Translations under genes and position numbers: made by a program
Notes under the pieces: generated by a model
The model's database searches: none
Told to the model about the DNA's origin: nothing
What the model saw: the letters and a program-made list of their open reading frames with translations, nothing else
Assembly (NCBI GenBank): GCA_905234285.1
Contig: CAJOHK010000001.1
Location: 69,375-133,374, forward strand
Source: an uncultured Bacteroidales bacterium
Lineage (GTDB): Bacteria; Bacteroidota; Bacteroidia; Bacteroidales; UBA932
Length of the DNA: 64,000 nt
Direction of reading: 5' to 3'
Shown: positions 10,604 through 21,620 of the stretch, piece after piece
How positions within the stretch are numbered: position 1 is the first letter of the stretch
Layout: each line of letters begins with the position of its first letter

Positions 10604-12691
10604 TTAATAGAAACGGGCACGGTTGTCGTCCACTTTGCCTTCCATCATGAGCGGGAAGAGCATTTGGGCGTGGTAGCCGTCAATGCGGATCTGGGCGGCC
10701 TTGGCGTCATCCTCGGTGTAGTAGGCTCCGGTCTCGCGGCCGTTCACCTGCAGCACATAGGCACCCATGACACCGGCAACTGGACCGGTAAGGGCACCTT
10801 CCCGGGCGGCAGCCACAGCACCTATGAAGGCAGGCTCTGTGCTGGGAGCGGAGTTGGTGGAGAAGGTGACGTCGGAGAGGGAAGAAACGGTGGTACCCAA
10901 CTTCTCGGCTACAGCCTCCAGATTGGAGAGACCCTCGATTTGAGCGGCCACATCCTGAGCATGCTTCTGGGCATATTTCTCACGATAGAGCTGGCTGCGG
11001 ATACCGTCCTTAACCTCGTCCAGTTTGGCATAACCTTCCTTGTGGGCTTCCTTAACGGCAAGCACAAAGAAGTAGTTGTTATCTACGGTAATGATGGAGG
11101 AAGCCTTGCCGGGCTTGTTGTCAAAGGCCCAGCGGGTTACTTCCTTGGCGTGGCCGATGGAACCGTAAGTATCGGTGCCCTCGTTCACGGTGAGGCTGCG
11201 GGAATAGGTGCCGGTAGAGTCGCAGGCGGCCTTGTAGCTGGCGTACTTGCCGTTAGCCTTCACGGCCAGTTGGTTGGCCTTGTTGTAGGTGGCGGCATAG
11301 GTTTCCTTGCTGGGCAGGGCGGCTTTCTCGAACACTGCCACTTTCTTCTTGGCTACGGGAGCGGTGGTCTTGACAACCTCCACTACGTGTACGCCATACT
11401 GGGTGGTGATGACGAAAGGCTTGCCCACCTGGGCGTTGAGCACGGGCTCGAAGCCGGGGATAATGGCGTTCTGGGTCATCCAGCCCAGATTGCCCTGCTC
11501 GCCGTCGGCGGCATTGCCCTTATCCAGGGAGTACAGGGTGGCCAGGGTAGAGAAGTTGCTCTTGTTCACTACGGTGAGCAGGCTGTCGGCGGTGTGACGG
11601 GCATCGGCACCCTGCAGCATGATGTGGCGCACATACACAGAGTCAGGTACGTTGGCCAGTTCCATGATGCGGGCGGCGTAGAAGTTGTTGCCGCTCTGGT
11701 AGATGGGGGAAACCCCGCTCTTGTTGGCGGTAACGAAGGCGTCTACGTCCTTGTTCACGCTGCGGAGTTCGCCGTCCTTGTACCAACGGTCTGTCCACTG
11801 GCGGTCGCTGTTGCGCTGCAGGAAGGCACGCACGTTGTCGGTGCCGGCGAATTCATCGTAGAGGGCTACGAAGTTCTCGTTCTCGGCGTTAACGTCGGAG
11901 GCTGAGGGCTTTACCTCGAATACGGCATACTCAATGTCGCGGGTGGCCTTTTGCTTGTAGTTCTCCTTATGGTTGTCGTAGAACTTCTTAATCTCGGCGC
12001 TGGAAACCACCACGGTGGAATCTTCCGGGAAGTAGGTGTTGGGAGCCATCACAAAGTCTACCTGGGCGGTAGTGTTGTTCTCGGCCACAGCGTTCTTCTG
12101 CTCCAGGGAATTCACATAAGAAGCGGCGGTGAACAGGCTGGTGTACTTCTCCGTGTAACGGTTGGAACGGACGGCGTTCTGGAGGTAATTGCGAAGCAGC
12201 AGGCCGCGGCCGCTTTCGTCGGAAGATACATTCTCCAGGAACTCACGCACCAGGGCCGGGGAGTAGTTGCCATCCTCGTCCATGAACATGCCGGTGGAGA
12301 GCACCACAGGGGACACATTGTCGCCAACAAACAGGTCGATTTGCTCCTGCTGACCCACGCGGATACCAGCCTTCTGGATGGTGGGGACAAGCAGATAGCG
12401 CTCTACCAGGTTGTTCCAGGCGAGTTCACGGGTCTGACGCTGTGCCTGCTCGCTGGAGGCCGACTGACCGGTGATCATCTCACGCACGTCGGAGAATTGC
12501 TTTACCTCCTGATCGAAGTCTGTATAGGAAACGGACTTACCGTTGATTTTGCCGACATCGTACTTGGAAGAAGCAGACTGGATGGTCTGGATGATGTCGG
12601 ACGGGTTCACAAGGAAGAGTAACAGACCGAAGGCAATGATGAGGGATGCACCAATGCCAAATTTAGTTCTGATAGTCTCAAGAGCTGCCAT
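10604..12691 (-). CDS. Peptidylprolyl isomerase, SurA/PpiD-like, membrane-anchored
   Basis: N-terminal TM plus SurA_N-like region; [52 protein letters not shown] parvulin motif. Confidence 0.85.
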   Translation of the reverse strand: MAALETIRTKFGIGASLIIAFGLLLFLVNPSDIIQTIQSASSKYDVGKINGKSVSYTDFDQEVKQFSDVREMITGQSASSEQAQRQTRELAWNNLVERYLLVPTIQKAGIRVGQQEQIDLFVGDNVSPVVLSTGMFMDEDGNYSPALVREFLENVSSDESGRGLLLRNYLQNAVRSNRYTEKYTSLFTAASYVNSLEQKNAVAENNTTAQVDFVMAPNTYFPEDSTVVVSSAEIKKFYDNHKENYKQKATRDIEYAVFEVKPSASDVNAENENFVALYDEFAGTDNVRAFLQRNSDRQWTDRWYKDGELRSVNKDVDAFVTANKSGVSPIYQSGNNFYAARIMELANVPDSVYVRHIMLQGADARHTADSLLTVVNKSNFSTLATLYSLDKGNAADGEQGNLGWMTQNAIIPGFEPVLNAQVGKPFVITTQYGVHVVEVVKTTAPVAKKKVAVFEKAALPSKETYAATYNKANQLAVKANGKYASYKAACDSTGTYSRSLTVNEGTDTYGSIGHAKEVTRWAFDNKPGKASSIITVDNNYFFVLAVKEAHKEGYAKLDEVKDGIRSQLYREKYAQKHAQDVAAQIEGLSNLEAVAEKLGTTVSSLSDVTFSTNSAPSTEPAFIGAVAAAREGALTGPVAGVMGAYVLQVNGRETGAYYTEDDAKAAQIRIDGYHAQMLFPLMMEGKVDDNRARFY

Positions 12692-12759
12692 TGTATGTTA
12701 AATTTTTAATAATTACTCTATAAGGGCTGCAAAAATACGAATTTTCTTCTAATTAACCA

Positions 12760-13383
12760 CTATTTTTTTAACAGAGGCCCTATAAAATTCACCGTATCTA
12801 TCACAACCTTAGTGCTGTCCTGCTCTACAAAGTAGTTGTCGAAGGGGTGCATGAGAATGGCGTTGCGGGCCATTTCGTCGGAGCGCATGCCGTAGCCCTG
12901 CATGAAACCGTCGGGGGAATACATCTTTATGTAGCAGTCGGTCCATATCTCGTGGGCCTTGCTGTCCCAATAGATAGTGTCGGTTTCCATGGTCTCCTGC
13001 TTAAGGATATTATGGATAACCACATTGCCAAAGGCCGACCACTTTTCCTTGGTTTTGTCGGGGTATTTGTCGTGCCGGGCCTTTTCCGAGACGATGGTGG
13101 TTTCCAACAAACCGTCATCGCCGTACCCGTACACGCGGATTCCGTTAGGGAAGAGGTCGTAGGACAGGGTATCATGCTCGTAGGCCTCCATGCGGGGCGC
13201 CTCCACGCGCATTTTGAGCCGGCCATTCTCTGACTGAAGGAAGAACATGCTGTCCACTACCTGCAGCGGGGTTACGTTCAGGTCTAGTTTCTCGGCCTCC
13301 TTCAAATTGCTTTTGCAGGAATATACGACGAAAGCAACCGCCAGAGCGGTTGCCATCGTCATAAATATGCGGCGCAGTTTCAC
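12760..13383 (-). CDS. lptC: LPS export ABC transporter periplasmic protein LptC
   Basis: Lipobox VVYSC; ENGRLKMRVEAPRMEAYE...FPNGIRVYGYGDDGLLETTIVSEKARHDK...WSAFGNVVIHN. Confidence 0.85.
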   Translation of the reverse strand: MKLRRIFMTMATALAVAFVVYSCKSNLKEAEKLDLNVTPLQVVDSMFFLQSENGRLKMRVEAPRMEAYEHDTLSYDLFPNGIRVYGYGDDGLLETTIVSEKARHDKYPDKTKEKWSAFGNVVIHNILKQETMETDTIYWDSKAHEIWTDCYIKMYSPDGFMQGYGMRSDEMARNAILMHPFDNYFVEQDSTKVVIDTVNFIGPLLKK

Positions 13384-14711
13384 TAGCGGTTTACACGTAC
13401 GGTGGTAGAGGCAGACATACCGCTGCAGGAAACCGTGTAGCTTTGTCCGGCGCTGAGGTCATACATGAAGGCCTCGGCGGCTTCGGGATAGTAGCGGCTC
13501 ACGGAAGCGATGGAAGAGGCGGCTTCGTCGGCCAGGGAAGGATCGGCGTTGCGGGCCTTCTGGTAGTAATCGGTGGCAGCCCAGTAGCGAGCCCACTTGT
13601 TCTCTACGCTCTCGCAGGTAGCCGAAGCCCAGAGGTTACCCAAAATCATGTAGGACTTTCCGGCATAACCGCAATCCAGTTCCACAGCCTTGCGGGCAGC
13701 TTCGTTGGCCTTGCTCTTCATGCTGTTCTTATAGGCGAACAGGGCCAGTTCATAGTAGTACTGGGCCTTGGTGGCATCGTCGGCGTCGGGGTAGGAGATG
13801 GCCTCCTCCAGATAACGGCCGGCATCGGCAACGTTGTCGCGGGCGGCGTTCAGACGATAAAGGAAGTAGGCGCTGCGGGCCGAAGGTTCAGACTTGTACA
13901 TAGAGGTAACAGCCTTGAGGTAGAGGTCATTGTTGGCGCAATCCTCGGCGCTGCTCATGAGCTTGACAATCTTGGTAACCAGTGTCTGGTTGTTGGGATC
14001 GGCCTCGAAGCGGGGGCCGAAGATGGCGATGAGGTTCTCGCAGGAAGCCACTTTGCTGTCGGCGAAGATGGACTCGATAGTAGCCTTTACCTTGGCGTTC
14101 TCCTCGGCCTCGGTGTCGTTCTTGGCGGTAGCGCCTTCCAGGTTGGCCGATACTTTCTCGTACATGGCAATGACTTCGTCCGTGCTGAGCTGGTTCTCAC
14201 GATAGAGGGTGATGGCACTCTGCAGGAGATTTACCATGAGGGAACCGTTGGCCTTGGCACCCAGTTCATCCACAATGGGAGACAAGTTCTTGTAGATGTA
14301 GGCGGCATCGGAACCCCTATAGTTGATCATGTACTGGCCCTTATTGTTAAGGATGTCCACTTTCTTTTTGGGATAGGTGGCCATACGCTGGTCCTGGAGG
14401 GTGAGGATGGTATCTACAATGGCTTCACGGGCAGCGGCGTCCTTGGTCTTCTTATAGAGATTGGTCATGAGCGTGGTGCCGTGAATGAACATGTTCTGCG
14501 ATGCTGTAGCCGGGCAAACGGCATAGGCCTTGCGCCAGTTGGGCAGGGCCGACTCGTAATTTTTCTGCTTGTAATACTCCGTGTAGTAGGAGAGGTACTT
14601 GATGCACTCTGCACTGTCGGCGCCGTGTCCATACTTGGAACCCTGGGCAAACAGGCTCTGGCCTGCGAAGATGGCCAGGAATGCGACTGCGATGAAGGTT
14701 AATCTTTTCAT
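13383..14711 (-). CDS. Tetratricopeptide-repeat protein
   Basis: Signal peptide; helical TPR-like repeats (YESALPNWRKAYAVCPA; AQYYYELALFAYKNSMKSKANEAARKAVELD). Confidence 0.7.
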   Translation of the reverse strand: MKRLTFIAVAFLAIFAGQSLFAQGSKYGHGADSAECIKYLSYYTEYYKQKNYESALPNWRKAYAVCPATASQNMFIHGTTLMTNLYKKTKDAAAREAIVDTILTLQDQRMATYPKKKVDILNNKGQYMINYRGSDAAYIYKNLSPIVDELGAKANGSLMVNLLQSAITLYRENQLSTDEVIAMYEKVSANLEGATAKNDTEAEENAKVKATIESIFADSKVASCENLIAIFGPRFEADPNNQTLVTKIVKLMSSAEDCANNDLYLKAVTSMYKSEPSARSAYFLYRLNAARDNVADAGRYLEEAISYPDADDATKAQYYYELALFAYKNSMKSKANEAARKAVELDCGYAGKSYMILGNLWASATCESVENKWARYWAATDYYQKARNADPSLADEAASSIASVSRYYPEAAEAFMYDLSAGQSYTVSCSGMSASTTVRVNR

Positions 14712-14766
14712 ATTGTCAGAATTTTTAATTGTCAGTTCAGGACTTGTTTTTCAACTATTGTACCAA

Positions 14767-16050
14767 TTACTCATACTTGGGTTTCTGGAACCAGATGTCA
14801 AAGACGTTCATCCCCACCGAAAAACCAAAGTAATTTTCCTTGATTTGAGAGGCTTGAAGGCCCCGGCGACCGGCTTCCAGGCTCACGGAAATACCGTTAT
14901 ACCAGCGGAATACGGGAACGGTCATACCTATGGTAATACCAATGGCATCTACGTGCGAACCGGCTACCGTATAATAGGAACGGTCCCAATAGGCGCCTGC
15001 CCGGTACGTACACCGGCGCATGAAATAGCGGATGTCGTTGCGGTTGGGCGTCCATTCACCGCCGATACGCACCGACTGGCCTACAGAGGAAGCAAAAAGT
15101 ATATCTCCCTTGGTAGAGAAGCCACGCACGTTCTCAAAGCCGCTGTTTGCCCAGTTGGAGCGGGTATAGTCTACCTCTATGCTCCAGATATCGGCTTTGC
15201 GGTAACTCAAACCTACACCCAGTTCATCTCCCATGCGAAGGCCAGAAAGATCCTCGGAGTTGCGTTCCCTGTGATAACTGCCCAGGGTCTGATAATAGAT
15301 GGCATGGCCGAAAATGGGCGTGGAAAGGCGATAGGTGGCACCCAGGGTGAGTTTGGAGGTGGTAGAAAGCGGTTGTTCATACTGCAGGCCGAATTTCACG
15401 TTCACGTTGTTCACCTGCAGGGAATCGCCGTAGTCGAAAGCCTGATAGGCGGTTTTGCTGGCCTGCCAGGCCGAGTACTTATCGATGTTGCCAAAGCAAT
15501 AGTTCACCTGAACACCCAGGGAAAGCCGGTTCCAAAGCGTAACGGCGGCGGCTCCAAAAAGCTGATACAAGCCACCTTTACCCGTAGAAGAGAAAGATTC
15601 CTTTCCGGTAGTAAGATCGATTGTCTGGTAGGCGATATTGTATCCCACGTCTGTCATGGGCGTAAGGCCCAGCATGAAGGCGGTATGATTCCACATGGGG
15701 AAGGAAATAACAAAATCGTCTATGTTGAAGGTGGTATTCAAGCCCTTTTTATCGCCCTCATGAAATAGGGAGATGCGCCCTTTAAGCCCAAAATCGGACA
15801 TAAAGGAGAGGGTATCGCGGGCGGTAACCGAAGCGGGATTCAGGATATTGATAAAGCGGTTGTTACGGGCTGCTATACCAATGCCGCCCATTCCTTTATT
15901 CCAGGAAGTTCCCACGGAATGGAACTGGCCCACGCCAAAGGAAGAATAAGGGGAATAACCTGCAAAAGTGCCGTCCTGAGCCTTTGCGCCCCAGGCCGAG
16001 ACCAGCAGTAACAACGCCGCTACCAAGCTATTTTTGCATACTCTGAGCAT
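14767..16050 (-). CDS. Outer-membrane beta-barrel protein (FadL/PorV-like)
   Basis: Signal peptide; YSSFGVGQ...KGMGGIGIAARNNRFINILNPASVTARDTLSF; barrel-like strands. Confidence 0.65.
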   Translation of the reverse strand: MLRVCKNSLVAALLLLVSAWGAKAQDGTFAGYSPYSSFGVGQFHSVGTSWNKGMGGIGIAARNNRFINILNPASVTARDTLSFMSDFGLKGRISLFHEGDKKGLNTTFNIDDFVISFPMWNHTAFMLGLTPMTDVGYNIAYQTIDLTTGKESFSSTGKGGLYQLFGAAAVTLWNRLSLGVQVNYCFGNIDKYSAWQASKTAYQAFDYGDSLQVNNVNVKFGLQYEQPLSTTSKLTLGATYRLSTPIFGHAIYYQTLGSYHRERNSEDLSGLRMGDELGVGLSYRKADIWSIEVDYTRSNWANSGFENVRGFSTKGDILFASSVGQSVRIGGEWTPNRNDIRYFMRRCTYRAGAYWDRSYYTVAGSHVDAIGITIGMTVPVFRWYNGISVSLEAGRRGLQASQIKENYFGFSVGMNVFDIWFQKPKYE

Positions 16051-16756
16051 ACTCGTCTGCCATTAATGCCAAACCCATCAAAACCAGGTTACAAATTACA
16101 AAGATGGAACTTTTCATCCGTTTTGCAAAATAATTGGCGTCGCCGCCGGTAAATACGGCGATGTTGCCCGGATAAAGAGCCAGGTAGCCTTCGATTTCAA
16201 ATTTGATGCCTGAAACCACTCCGCTCTCCATGGACTCGCTTTCTGACAGGCCGATTTCCTCCGGATTCTGGGAAATATCCACCAGCGGCAGGGAACGCGA
16301 ATAGCGGTTGAGCGCCTTGAAGCGCGTACGGCATCCCAGGGAAATATTGCCTCCCCTGTAGGACCCGTCCTCGGCGGTAAAATCTATGGAGAGAGTGGTG
16401 CCAAAGTCTACGATGGTGCAGCCGCGGCCACGGAACAGATAGCGGGCGGCCAGGATGGAGGCGGCACGGTCGTAGGAGAGATAAGTGGGCAGTCCATGGC
16501 TCAAGAGTGCTTCCTTGTGATTGCGGTCTAACACCACCAGGGAGCCGCATTCGGCCTTTAGGGTGGTGATATCGGAATCCTGAAGAGGGATAACGCTGGA
16601 AACTACCATTACGGCGGGCTTTTCCTTACGGGTGAGGGAAAGGATGAAGTCCATATACTTCTCCCCCTGATACCGGAAAGTTTTTCCCAGTGTCATCCTG
16701 TCCGACCAGGCGGCCTTGAGCGCGGTGTTTCCTATTTCTATGAGCAGATTGGACAT
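16028..16756 (-). CDS. coaX: Type III pantothenate kinase
   Basis: MSNLLIEIGNTALKAAWSD...VVDFGTTLSIDF-like DFGTTLS...GNISLGCRTRFKAL...FTGGDANYFAKRM. Confidence 0.88.
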   Translation of the reverse strand: MSNLLIEIGNTALKAAWSDRMTLGKTFRYQGEKYMDFILSLTRKEKPAVMVVSSVIPLQDSDITTLKAECGSLVVLDRNHKEALLSHGLPTYLSYDRAASILAARYLFRGRGCTIVDFGTTLSIDFTAEDGSYRGGNISLGCRTRFKALNRYSRSLPLVDISQNPEEIGLSESESMESGVVSGIKFEIEGYLALYPGNIAVFTGGDANYFAKRMKSSIFVICNLVLMGLALMADEYAQSMQK

Positions 16757-16774
16757 AGCCTGCAAATGTAGCAA

Positions 16775-19700
16775 TTATTGCAGTTTTTTCAAAATCCGGA
16801 GGGCCTTCTCCAGGGAATCCACGCCCCGGGAAACCGTGCGGAGGCGCCCGCCGTCCTGGTTGAATTTGAAGAGAGTGGGATTCTCGTTCACGCGGGAGAG
16901 CACTTTCTCGAACTGCTTGGACTGATAGTAGTGCGACAGCGGATTGCTCACAAAGAACATGATTTGCATGCCGTTTTTCACTATGATCTTCTCAAAGCCC
17001 GTAATTGAGCCCAAATTCCTTATTTTAACCACCTGCAGCAGGTTTTTTACCTCCTGCGGCAGGGTGCCGAAGCGGTCCTCTATCTGGGCAGCCAGGCGGT
17101 CTATCTCGCGGTCGTCGGTAAGGGCGTCCAGCATTTTGTAGATACGGATTTTTTCGGCCGTAATATCTATGTAATCGTCCGGGATAAAGGCTGGTTGGTC
17201 GGTTTCTATGGTGCAGTCGTCTACAAACTTTTCCTGGGAAGCGCGGCTAATGCTGGCGCCGGTTTCTACGCCCAGTTCCTCCATAGCCTCGGAGAGAATC
17301 TTCTGGTAGGTTTCATAGCCCATATCCGAGATGAAACCGCTTTGCTCGGCGCCCAGCAGATTGCCGGCACCGCGGATATCCAGGTCCTGCATGGCAATGT
17401 TGAAGCCACTGCCCAGGTCGCTGAATTCCTCTATGGCGCGCAGCCTGCGGCGAGCTTCATCGGTGAGGGTAACCAGCGGCGGAACAATGAGATAACAGAA
17501 AGCCTTTTTGTTGGAGCGGCCTACTCGGCCCCGCAGCTGATGCAGGTCACTGAGGCCGATATTCTGGGCCTGGTTTACCAGGATGGTGTTGGCATTGGGA
17601 ATATCCAGGCCGTTCTCGATGATGGTGGTGCAAAGAAGGAGGTCATAGTCGCCGCGAATGAAGGCCAGCATGCGGTCTTCCAGATTTTTGGATTCCATTT
17701 GACCGTGGGTCACGCAAATTTTCATATCGGGTACCAGACGGTGCAGGATGTCCTCGATGGCCGGCAGTTCCTCCACCTTATTGTGCAGGAAGAAGATTTG
17801 TCCGCCGCGGTTGAGCTCGTAATTGATGATGCTCTTGATTTCCCGCTCGTCGAAGAGGATAATCTCGGTCTGGATGGGGATGCGGTTGGGCGGGGGAGTC
17901 TGGATAATGGAAAGGTCGCGCGCGCCCAGCAGGGAAAACTGCAGCGTACGGGGAATGGGGGTGGCCGTAAGGGTGAGGGTATCCACCGAATGCTTGAGCT
18001 GGCGCAGCTTTTCCTTGGCACTGACGCCGAACTTTTGCTCCTCGTCAATAACCAGCAGACCCAGATCCTTGAATTCAAAGCCGCCGCCCAGGATTTTGTG
18101 CGTGCCGATGAGGATGTCGATACTGCCCTCCTTGAGCCGCTTTTTGATGTCGGTGATTTGCTTGGCCGAGCGTAATCGGCTCACGTATTCCACCGTGCAG
18201 GGGAGATTCTGGAGGCGGGTGCGGAAGGTCTCGTAATGCTGAAGACTGAGGATGGTGGTAGGAACCAGCACCGCCACCTGCTTGGAGTCGCTTACCGCCT
18301 TGAAGGCCGCCCGAATGGCGATTTCCGTTTTGCCGAAGCCCACATCGCCGCAAACGAGGCGGTCCATGGGGCAGGTGTCCTCCATATCCTCCTTAACAGC
18401 TTTGGTGGCGCGCTCCTGGTCGGGGGTATCCTCGTACATGAAGGACGATTCCAACTCCTCCTGCAGATAAGTGTCGTGGGAGAAGGCAAAGCCCGTGGAC
18501 GCCTTCCGGCGGGCATACAGCTGGATGAGTTCCTTGGCGATATCCTTGACGCGGGACTTGGCCGCCGTCTTGAGGTTCTGCCAGGTCTTGGACCCCAGTT
18601 TATTGATGCGCGGCGGCTCGCCTTCCTTGGAACGGAAGCGGGAAATCTTGTGCAGGGAATGGACCGATACAAACACTACGTCGGAGCCGCCGTACATGAG
18701 TTTTACCACCTCGTGGCTCCGGCCTTTGTCGTCGGTCATTTTTACCAGGCCGCCGAAGATACCCACGCCGTGGTCGATGTGCACCACATAGTCGCCCAGG
18801 TGGAAAGCGCTGAGGTCGTTCAGGGTAAGCTGCTCACTCTTTTCTACCGTCCGGCGCATGCGTACGCGGTGGAATCGGTCAAAGATCTCGTGGTCGGTGT
18901 AGCAGCAAACCTTACTCTCATGGTCTATGAAGCCGGAATGGAAATTCTTTTCCTTGATGAATTCCGGCAACAGGGCATGCTCGTCCTGGAGCATAATGGA
19001 GCGCAGGCGTTCCAGTTGGGATTCTTTTTCTCCCAGGATGTATACCTTATATCCGCTTTCCAGGCGAGACCGGATGTCCGAAATGAGGAGTTCGAAGTTC
19101 TTGTTAAAAACCGGCTGGGGCGCTATGTTAAAACGAATGGCATCTACGCCCTCCCGCTGCAGGGGAATATCCAGATAAACGTGCTTGAATCCGTTGAGGG
19201 TAGGAAAGAATTCCCGCTCTTTGTACATGTCCGACGAATCCAGCCATACGGTGGCATCCTGGGGAAGGAGGCTTAGCAGGCTCACTTCGCCCGCACCTCC
19301 GCCGGCGGCTATGTCCGAGTAGATATCGGCCTGTTGCACCTGGCCCACAGAGAGCTGGGTATTGCAGTCGAAGAGGTGGATTTTCTCTATTTCGTTGCCG
19401 AAGAAGCTGATGCGATAGGGTTTTTCCAGCGAATAGGAGAAAATGTCTATGACGGCTCCGCGGATGGCGTATTGCCCCGGCGCCGATACAAAGTCTACCT
19501 TCTCAAAACCCTTCTCCACTAGCCTGGAACGCAGGTCCTCGTAGGAAATGGTTTCTCCTTCCTTTAAGCTAAGCAGGGCCGATGACAGCTCTTTTGCAGC
19601 CGGCACCTTTTCTTCCAGAGCCTCAGGGTAACTAACCAGGAATAAGCGTCCTTCCTGATAATTCATTATCTGGCCCACGGCGGCGGTACGCTGCACACCC

Positions 19701-19966
19701 AGGGAAGACTTGTAGTTGCTGCGCTCTACATTCTTTCCGCTTTCCGGTAAAAAGAATACGCAGTCGCCCTCTACCATATTATATAAGTCGGCGGTGCAAT
19801 ACTCGGCGGCTTCGCGGGTGGGAAGGACAATCAGGTGGATGTTTTGGGTGGCTGCTTGGGACAGAACAGCCCAGCGTGCCGACAAGAATAGCCCGCTGCA
19901 GAAGACTTCTTCCCTTTTTTGAAGCTCATTCTGCAGGAGCAGGGCGCTTTTTTCGCTTATCAACAT
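16775..19966 (-). CDS. mfd: Transcription-repair coupling factor
   Basis: DYVVHIDHGVGIFGGL...MDRLVCGDVGFGKTEIAIRAAFKAV...GTHKILGG...DEEQKFGVSAKEKLR...TLTATPIPRTLQFSLLGARDLSII. Confidence 0.97.
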   Translation of the reverse strand: MLISEKSALLLQNELQKREEVFCSGLFLSARWAVLSQAATQNIHLIVLPTREAAEYCTADLYNMVEGDCVFFLPESGKNVERSNYKSSLGVQRTAAVGQIMNYQEGRLFLVSYPEALEEKVPAAKELSSALLSLKEGETISYEDLRSRLVEKGFEKVDFVSAPGQYAIRGAVIDIFSYSLEKPYRISFFGNEIEKIHLFDCNTQLSVGQVQQADIYSDIAAGGGAGEVSLLSLLPQDATVWLDSSDMYKEREFFPTLNGFKHVYLDIPLQREGVDAIRFNIAPQPVFNKNFELLISDIRSRLESGYKVYILGEKESQLERLRSIMLQDEHALLPEFIKEKNFHSGFIDHESKVCCYTDHEIFDRFHRVRMRRTVEKSEQLTLNDLSAFHLGDYVVHIDHGVGIFGGLVKMTDDKGRSHEVVKLMYGGSDVVFVSVHSLHKISRFRSKEGEPPRINKLGSKTWQNLKTAAKSRVKDIAKELIQLYARRKASTGFAFSHDTYLQEELESSFMYEDTPDQERATKAVKEDMEDTCPMDRLVCGDVGFGKTEIAIRAAFKAVSDSKQVAVLVPTTILSLQHYETFRTRLQNLPCTVEYVSRLRSAKQITDIKKRLKEGSIDILIGTHKILGGGFEFKDLGLLVIDEEQKFGVSAKEKLRQLKHSVDTLTLTATPIPRTLQFSLLGARDLSIIQTPPPNRIPIQTEIILFDEREIKSIINYELNRGGQIFFLHNKVEELPAIEDILHRLVPDMKICVTHGQMESKNLEDRMLAFIRGDYDLLLCTTIIENGLDIPNANTILVNQAQNIGLSDLHQLRGRVGRSNKKAFCYLIVPPLVTLTDEARRRLRAIEEFSDLGSGFNIAMQDLDIRGAGNLLGAEQSGFISDMGYETYQKILSEAMEELGVETGASISRASQEKFVDDCTIETDQPAFIPDDYIDITAEKIRIYKMLDALTDDREIDRLAAQIEDRFGTLPQEVKNLLQVVKIRNLGSITGFEKIIVKNGMQIMFFVSNPLSHYYQSKQFEKVLSRVNENPTLFKFNQDGGRLRTVSRGVDSLEKALRILKKLQ

Positions 19967-19980
19967 TCGCGGCCTTTTCC

Positions 19981-20215
19981 CTGTTGAAAACCTGTTTATA
20001 ACCCAGTTAATAACTCAGTGGATAAAACTGCCTTTACGGGGCGCTTGAACCATCCACATTCCATCCACACAAAATAAACGGGTTTTCAATACTTATTTTT
20101 TCTTTTAAAATAATGGTAATCAATAAGTTATTAATAGTTATCAACTTATTAACAGCTGTATAAAAACCATTATTCTTAAAAATAAAAAAACTATATTTGT
20201 ATCTGAATTGAACCG
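19981..20215. other. Candidate replication origin (DnaA-box-like iterons plus AT-rich tract)
   Basis: TGTTTATAA (19993), AGTTAATAA (20005) and AGTGGATAA (20017) spaced 12 bp apart; CATCCACA motifs near 20050-20070; AT-rich 20075-20210 with TTATCAACT and TTATTAACA; flanking genes mostly diverge. Confidence 0.4.
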
Positions 20216-20223
20216 AACCCGCC

Positions 20224-21264
20224 ATGAGTGAATTCGACCCGCACAGTACAGTAGACCGCAAAGATAGTGAATTTGACGGAATTATCAGGCCGCAGGGCCT
20301 GGATGATTTCACGGGACAGAAGGAAATCGTTTCTAACCTTTCTATATATATAAAGGCTGCCAAGCTTCGCGGAGAGGCGTTGGACCATGTCCTGTTTCAC
20401 GGTCCTCCCGGCCTGGGTAAAACTACGCTGGCCCACATCATAGCCAACGAGATGGGGGTGAATATGAAGGTAACCAGCGGCCCGGTGCTGGACAAGCCCG
20501 GGGATTTGGCGGGCCTGCTCACTTCGCTGGAACAGGGCGATGTACTGTTTATCGACGAGATTCACCGGCTTTCCCCTGAGGTGGAGGAGTATCTCTACTC
20601 GGCCATGGAGGATTACGTGATTGATATCATGATAGACAAAGGGCCTGGGGCCCGCTCGGTGCGCATTTCCCTGAATCCTTTTACGCTGGTTGGGGCCACT
20701 ACGCGCAGCGGTCTTTTGACGGCGCCGCTGCGGGACCGCTTCGGCATTAATTGTGCGCTGGAGTATTACGATACGGAGGATTTGAAGAAGATTGTCCTGC
20801 GCAGCGCCCGCATCCTTTCGCTGGATATTGACGACGATGCCGCCTACGAGATTGCCCTGCGCAGCCGCGGCACGGCGCGTATCGCCAATGCGCTCCTCAA
20901 GCGCGTACGGGACTTTGCCCAGGTGCTGGGCGACGGACGCATTAACCTGGAGATTACGCGCTTTGCCCTTAATAAACTCAAGATTGACAAGCGCGGCCTG
21001 GATGCCATTGACAATAAGATACTCCGTACGCTCATCCTTACTTTCAAGGGCGGTCCTGTGGGAATCGGCACGCTGGCTACCTCTGTGAGCGAAGACGCGG
21101 GCACCCTGGAGGAGGTCTACGAACCTTTCCTTATCAAGGAAGGCTTCATCATTCGCACCCAGCGCGGCCGCGTAGCCACCGAACTGGCCTACCAGCACCT
21201 GGGCATGGAAGCCTACCTGGTCCAGCGCAAGTACAACCCCGACGAAAGCGGCAGTTTGTTCTGA
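20224..21264 (+). CDS. ruvB: Holliday junction branch migration helicase RuvB
   Basis: [57 protein letters not shown]. Confidence 0.98.
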   Translation: MSEFDPHSTVDRKDSEFDGIIRPQGLDDFTGQKEIVSNLSIYIKAAKLRGEALDHVLFHGPPGLGKTTLAHIIANEMGVNMKVTSGPVLDKPGDLAGLLTSLEQGDVLFIDEIHRLSPEVEEYLYSAMEDYVIDIMIDKGPGARSVRISLNPFTLVGATTRSGLLTAPLRDRFGINCALEYYDTEDLKKIVLRSARILSLDIDDDAAYEIALRSRGTARIANALLKRVRDFAQVLGDGRINLEITRFALNKLKIDKRGLDAIDNKILRTLILTFKGGPVGIGTLATSVSEDAGTLEEVYEPFLIKEGFIIRTQRGRVATELAYQHLGMEAYLVQRKYNPDESGSLF

Positions 21265-21270
21265 TTTAGC

Positions 21271-21620
21271 TATCTGGTGCACAAAATACCCAGGTTTTTG
21301 TTCACCAGAAGCCGTTTTTGGTTGTCTGGTGAACATAATTGGCCATTTTTGTACCCCAGAACTCATTTTTTGCCATCTGGTGAACAAAAACACCCCCTTT
21401 TTGTTCACAAGGTTGCCGATTATGCCATTTGGTAAACAAATACCTACCTTTTTTGTTCACCAGAAGCCGTTTTTGGTTGTCTGGTGAACATAATTGGCCA
21501 TTTTTGTACCCCAGAACTCATTTTTTGCCATCTTGTGAACAAAAACACCCCCTTTTTGTTCACAAGGTTGCCGATTATGCCATTTGGTAAACAAATACCT
21601 ACCTTTTTTGTTCACCAGAA
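21271..21620. repeat. Intergenic repeat tract: two 155-bp units, each of three ~51/52-bp palindrome-bearing subunits
   Basis: TTCACC phases at 21301, 21352 (TACCCC variant), 21404, 21456 and 21611; 155-bp higher-order period; perfect hairpin GTGAACAAAAA-CACCCCC-TTTTTGTTCAC. Confidence 0.92.

Noticed and set aside
20191-21408. Minus-strand 405-aa ORF
   Set aside because: Antisense to ruvB plus repeat-tract translation (FTRWQKMSSGVQK...); no domain sense.
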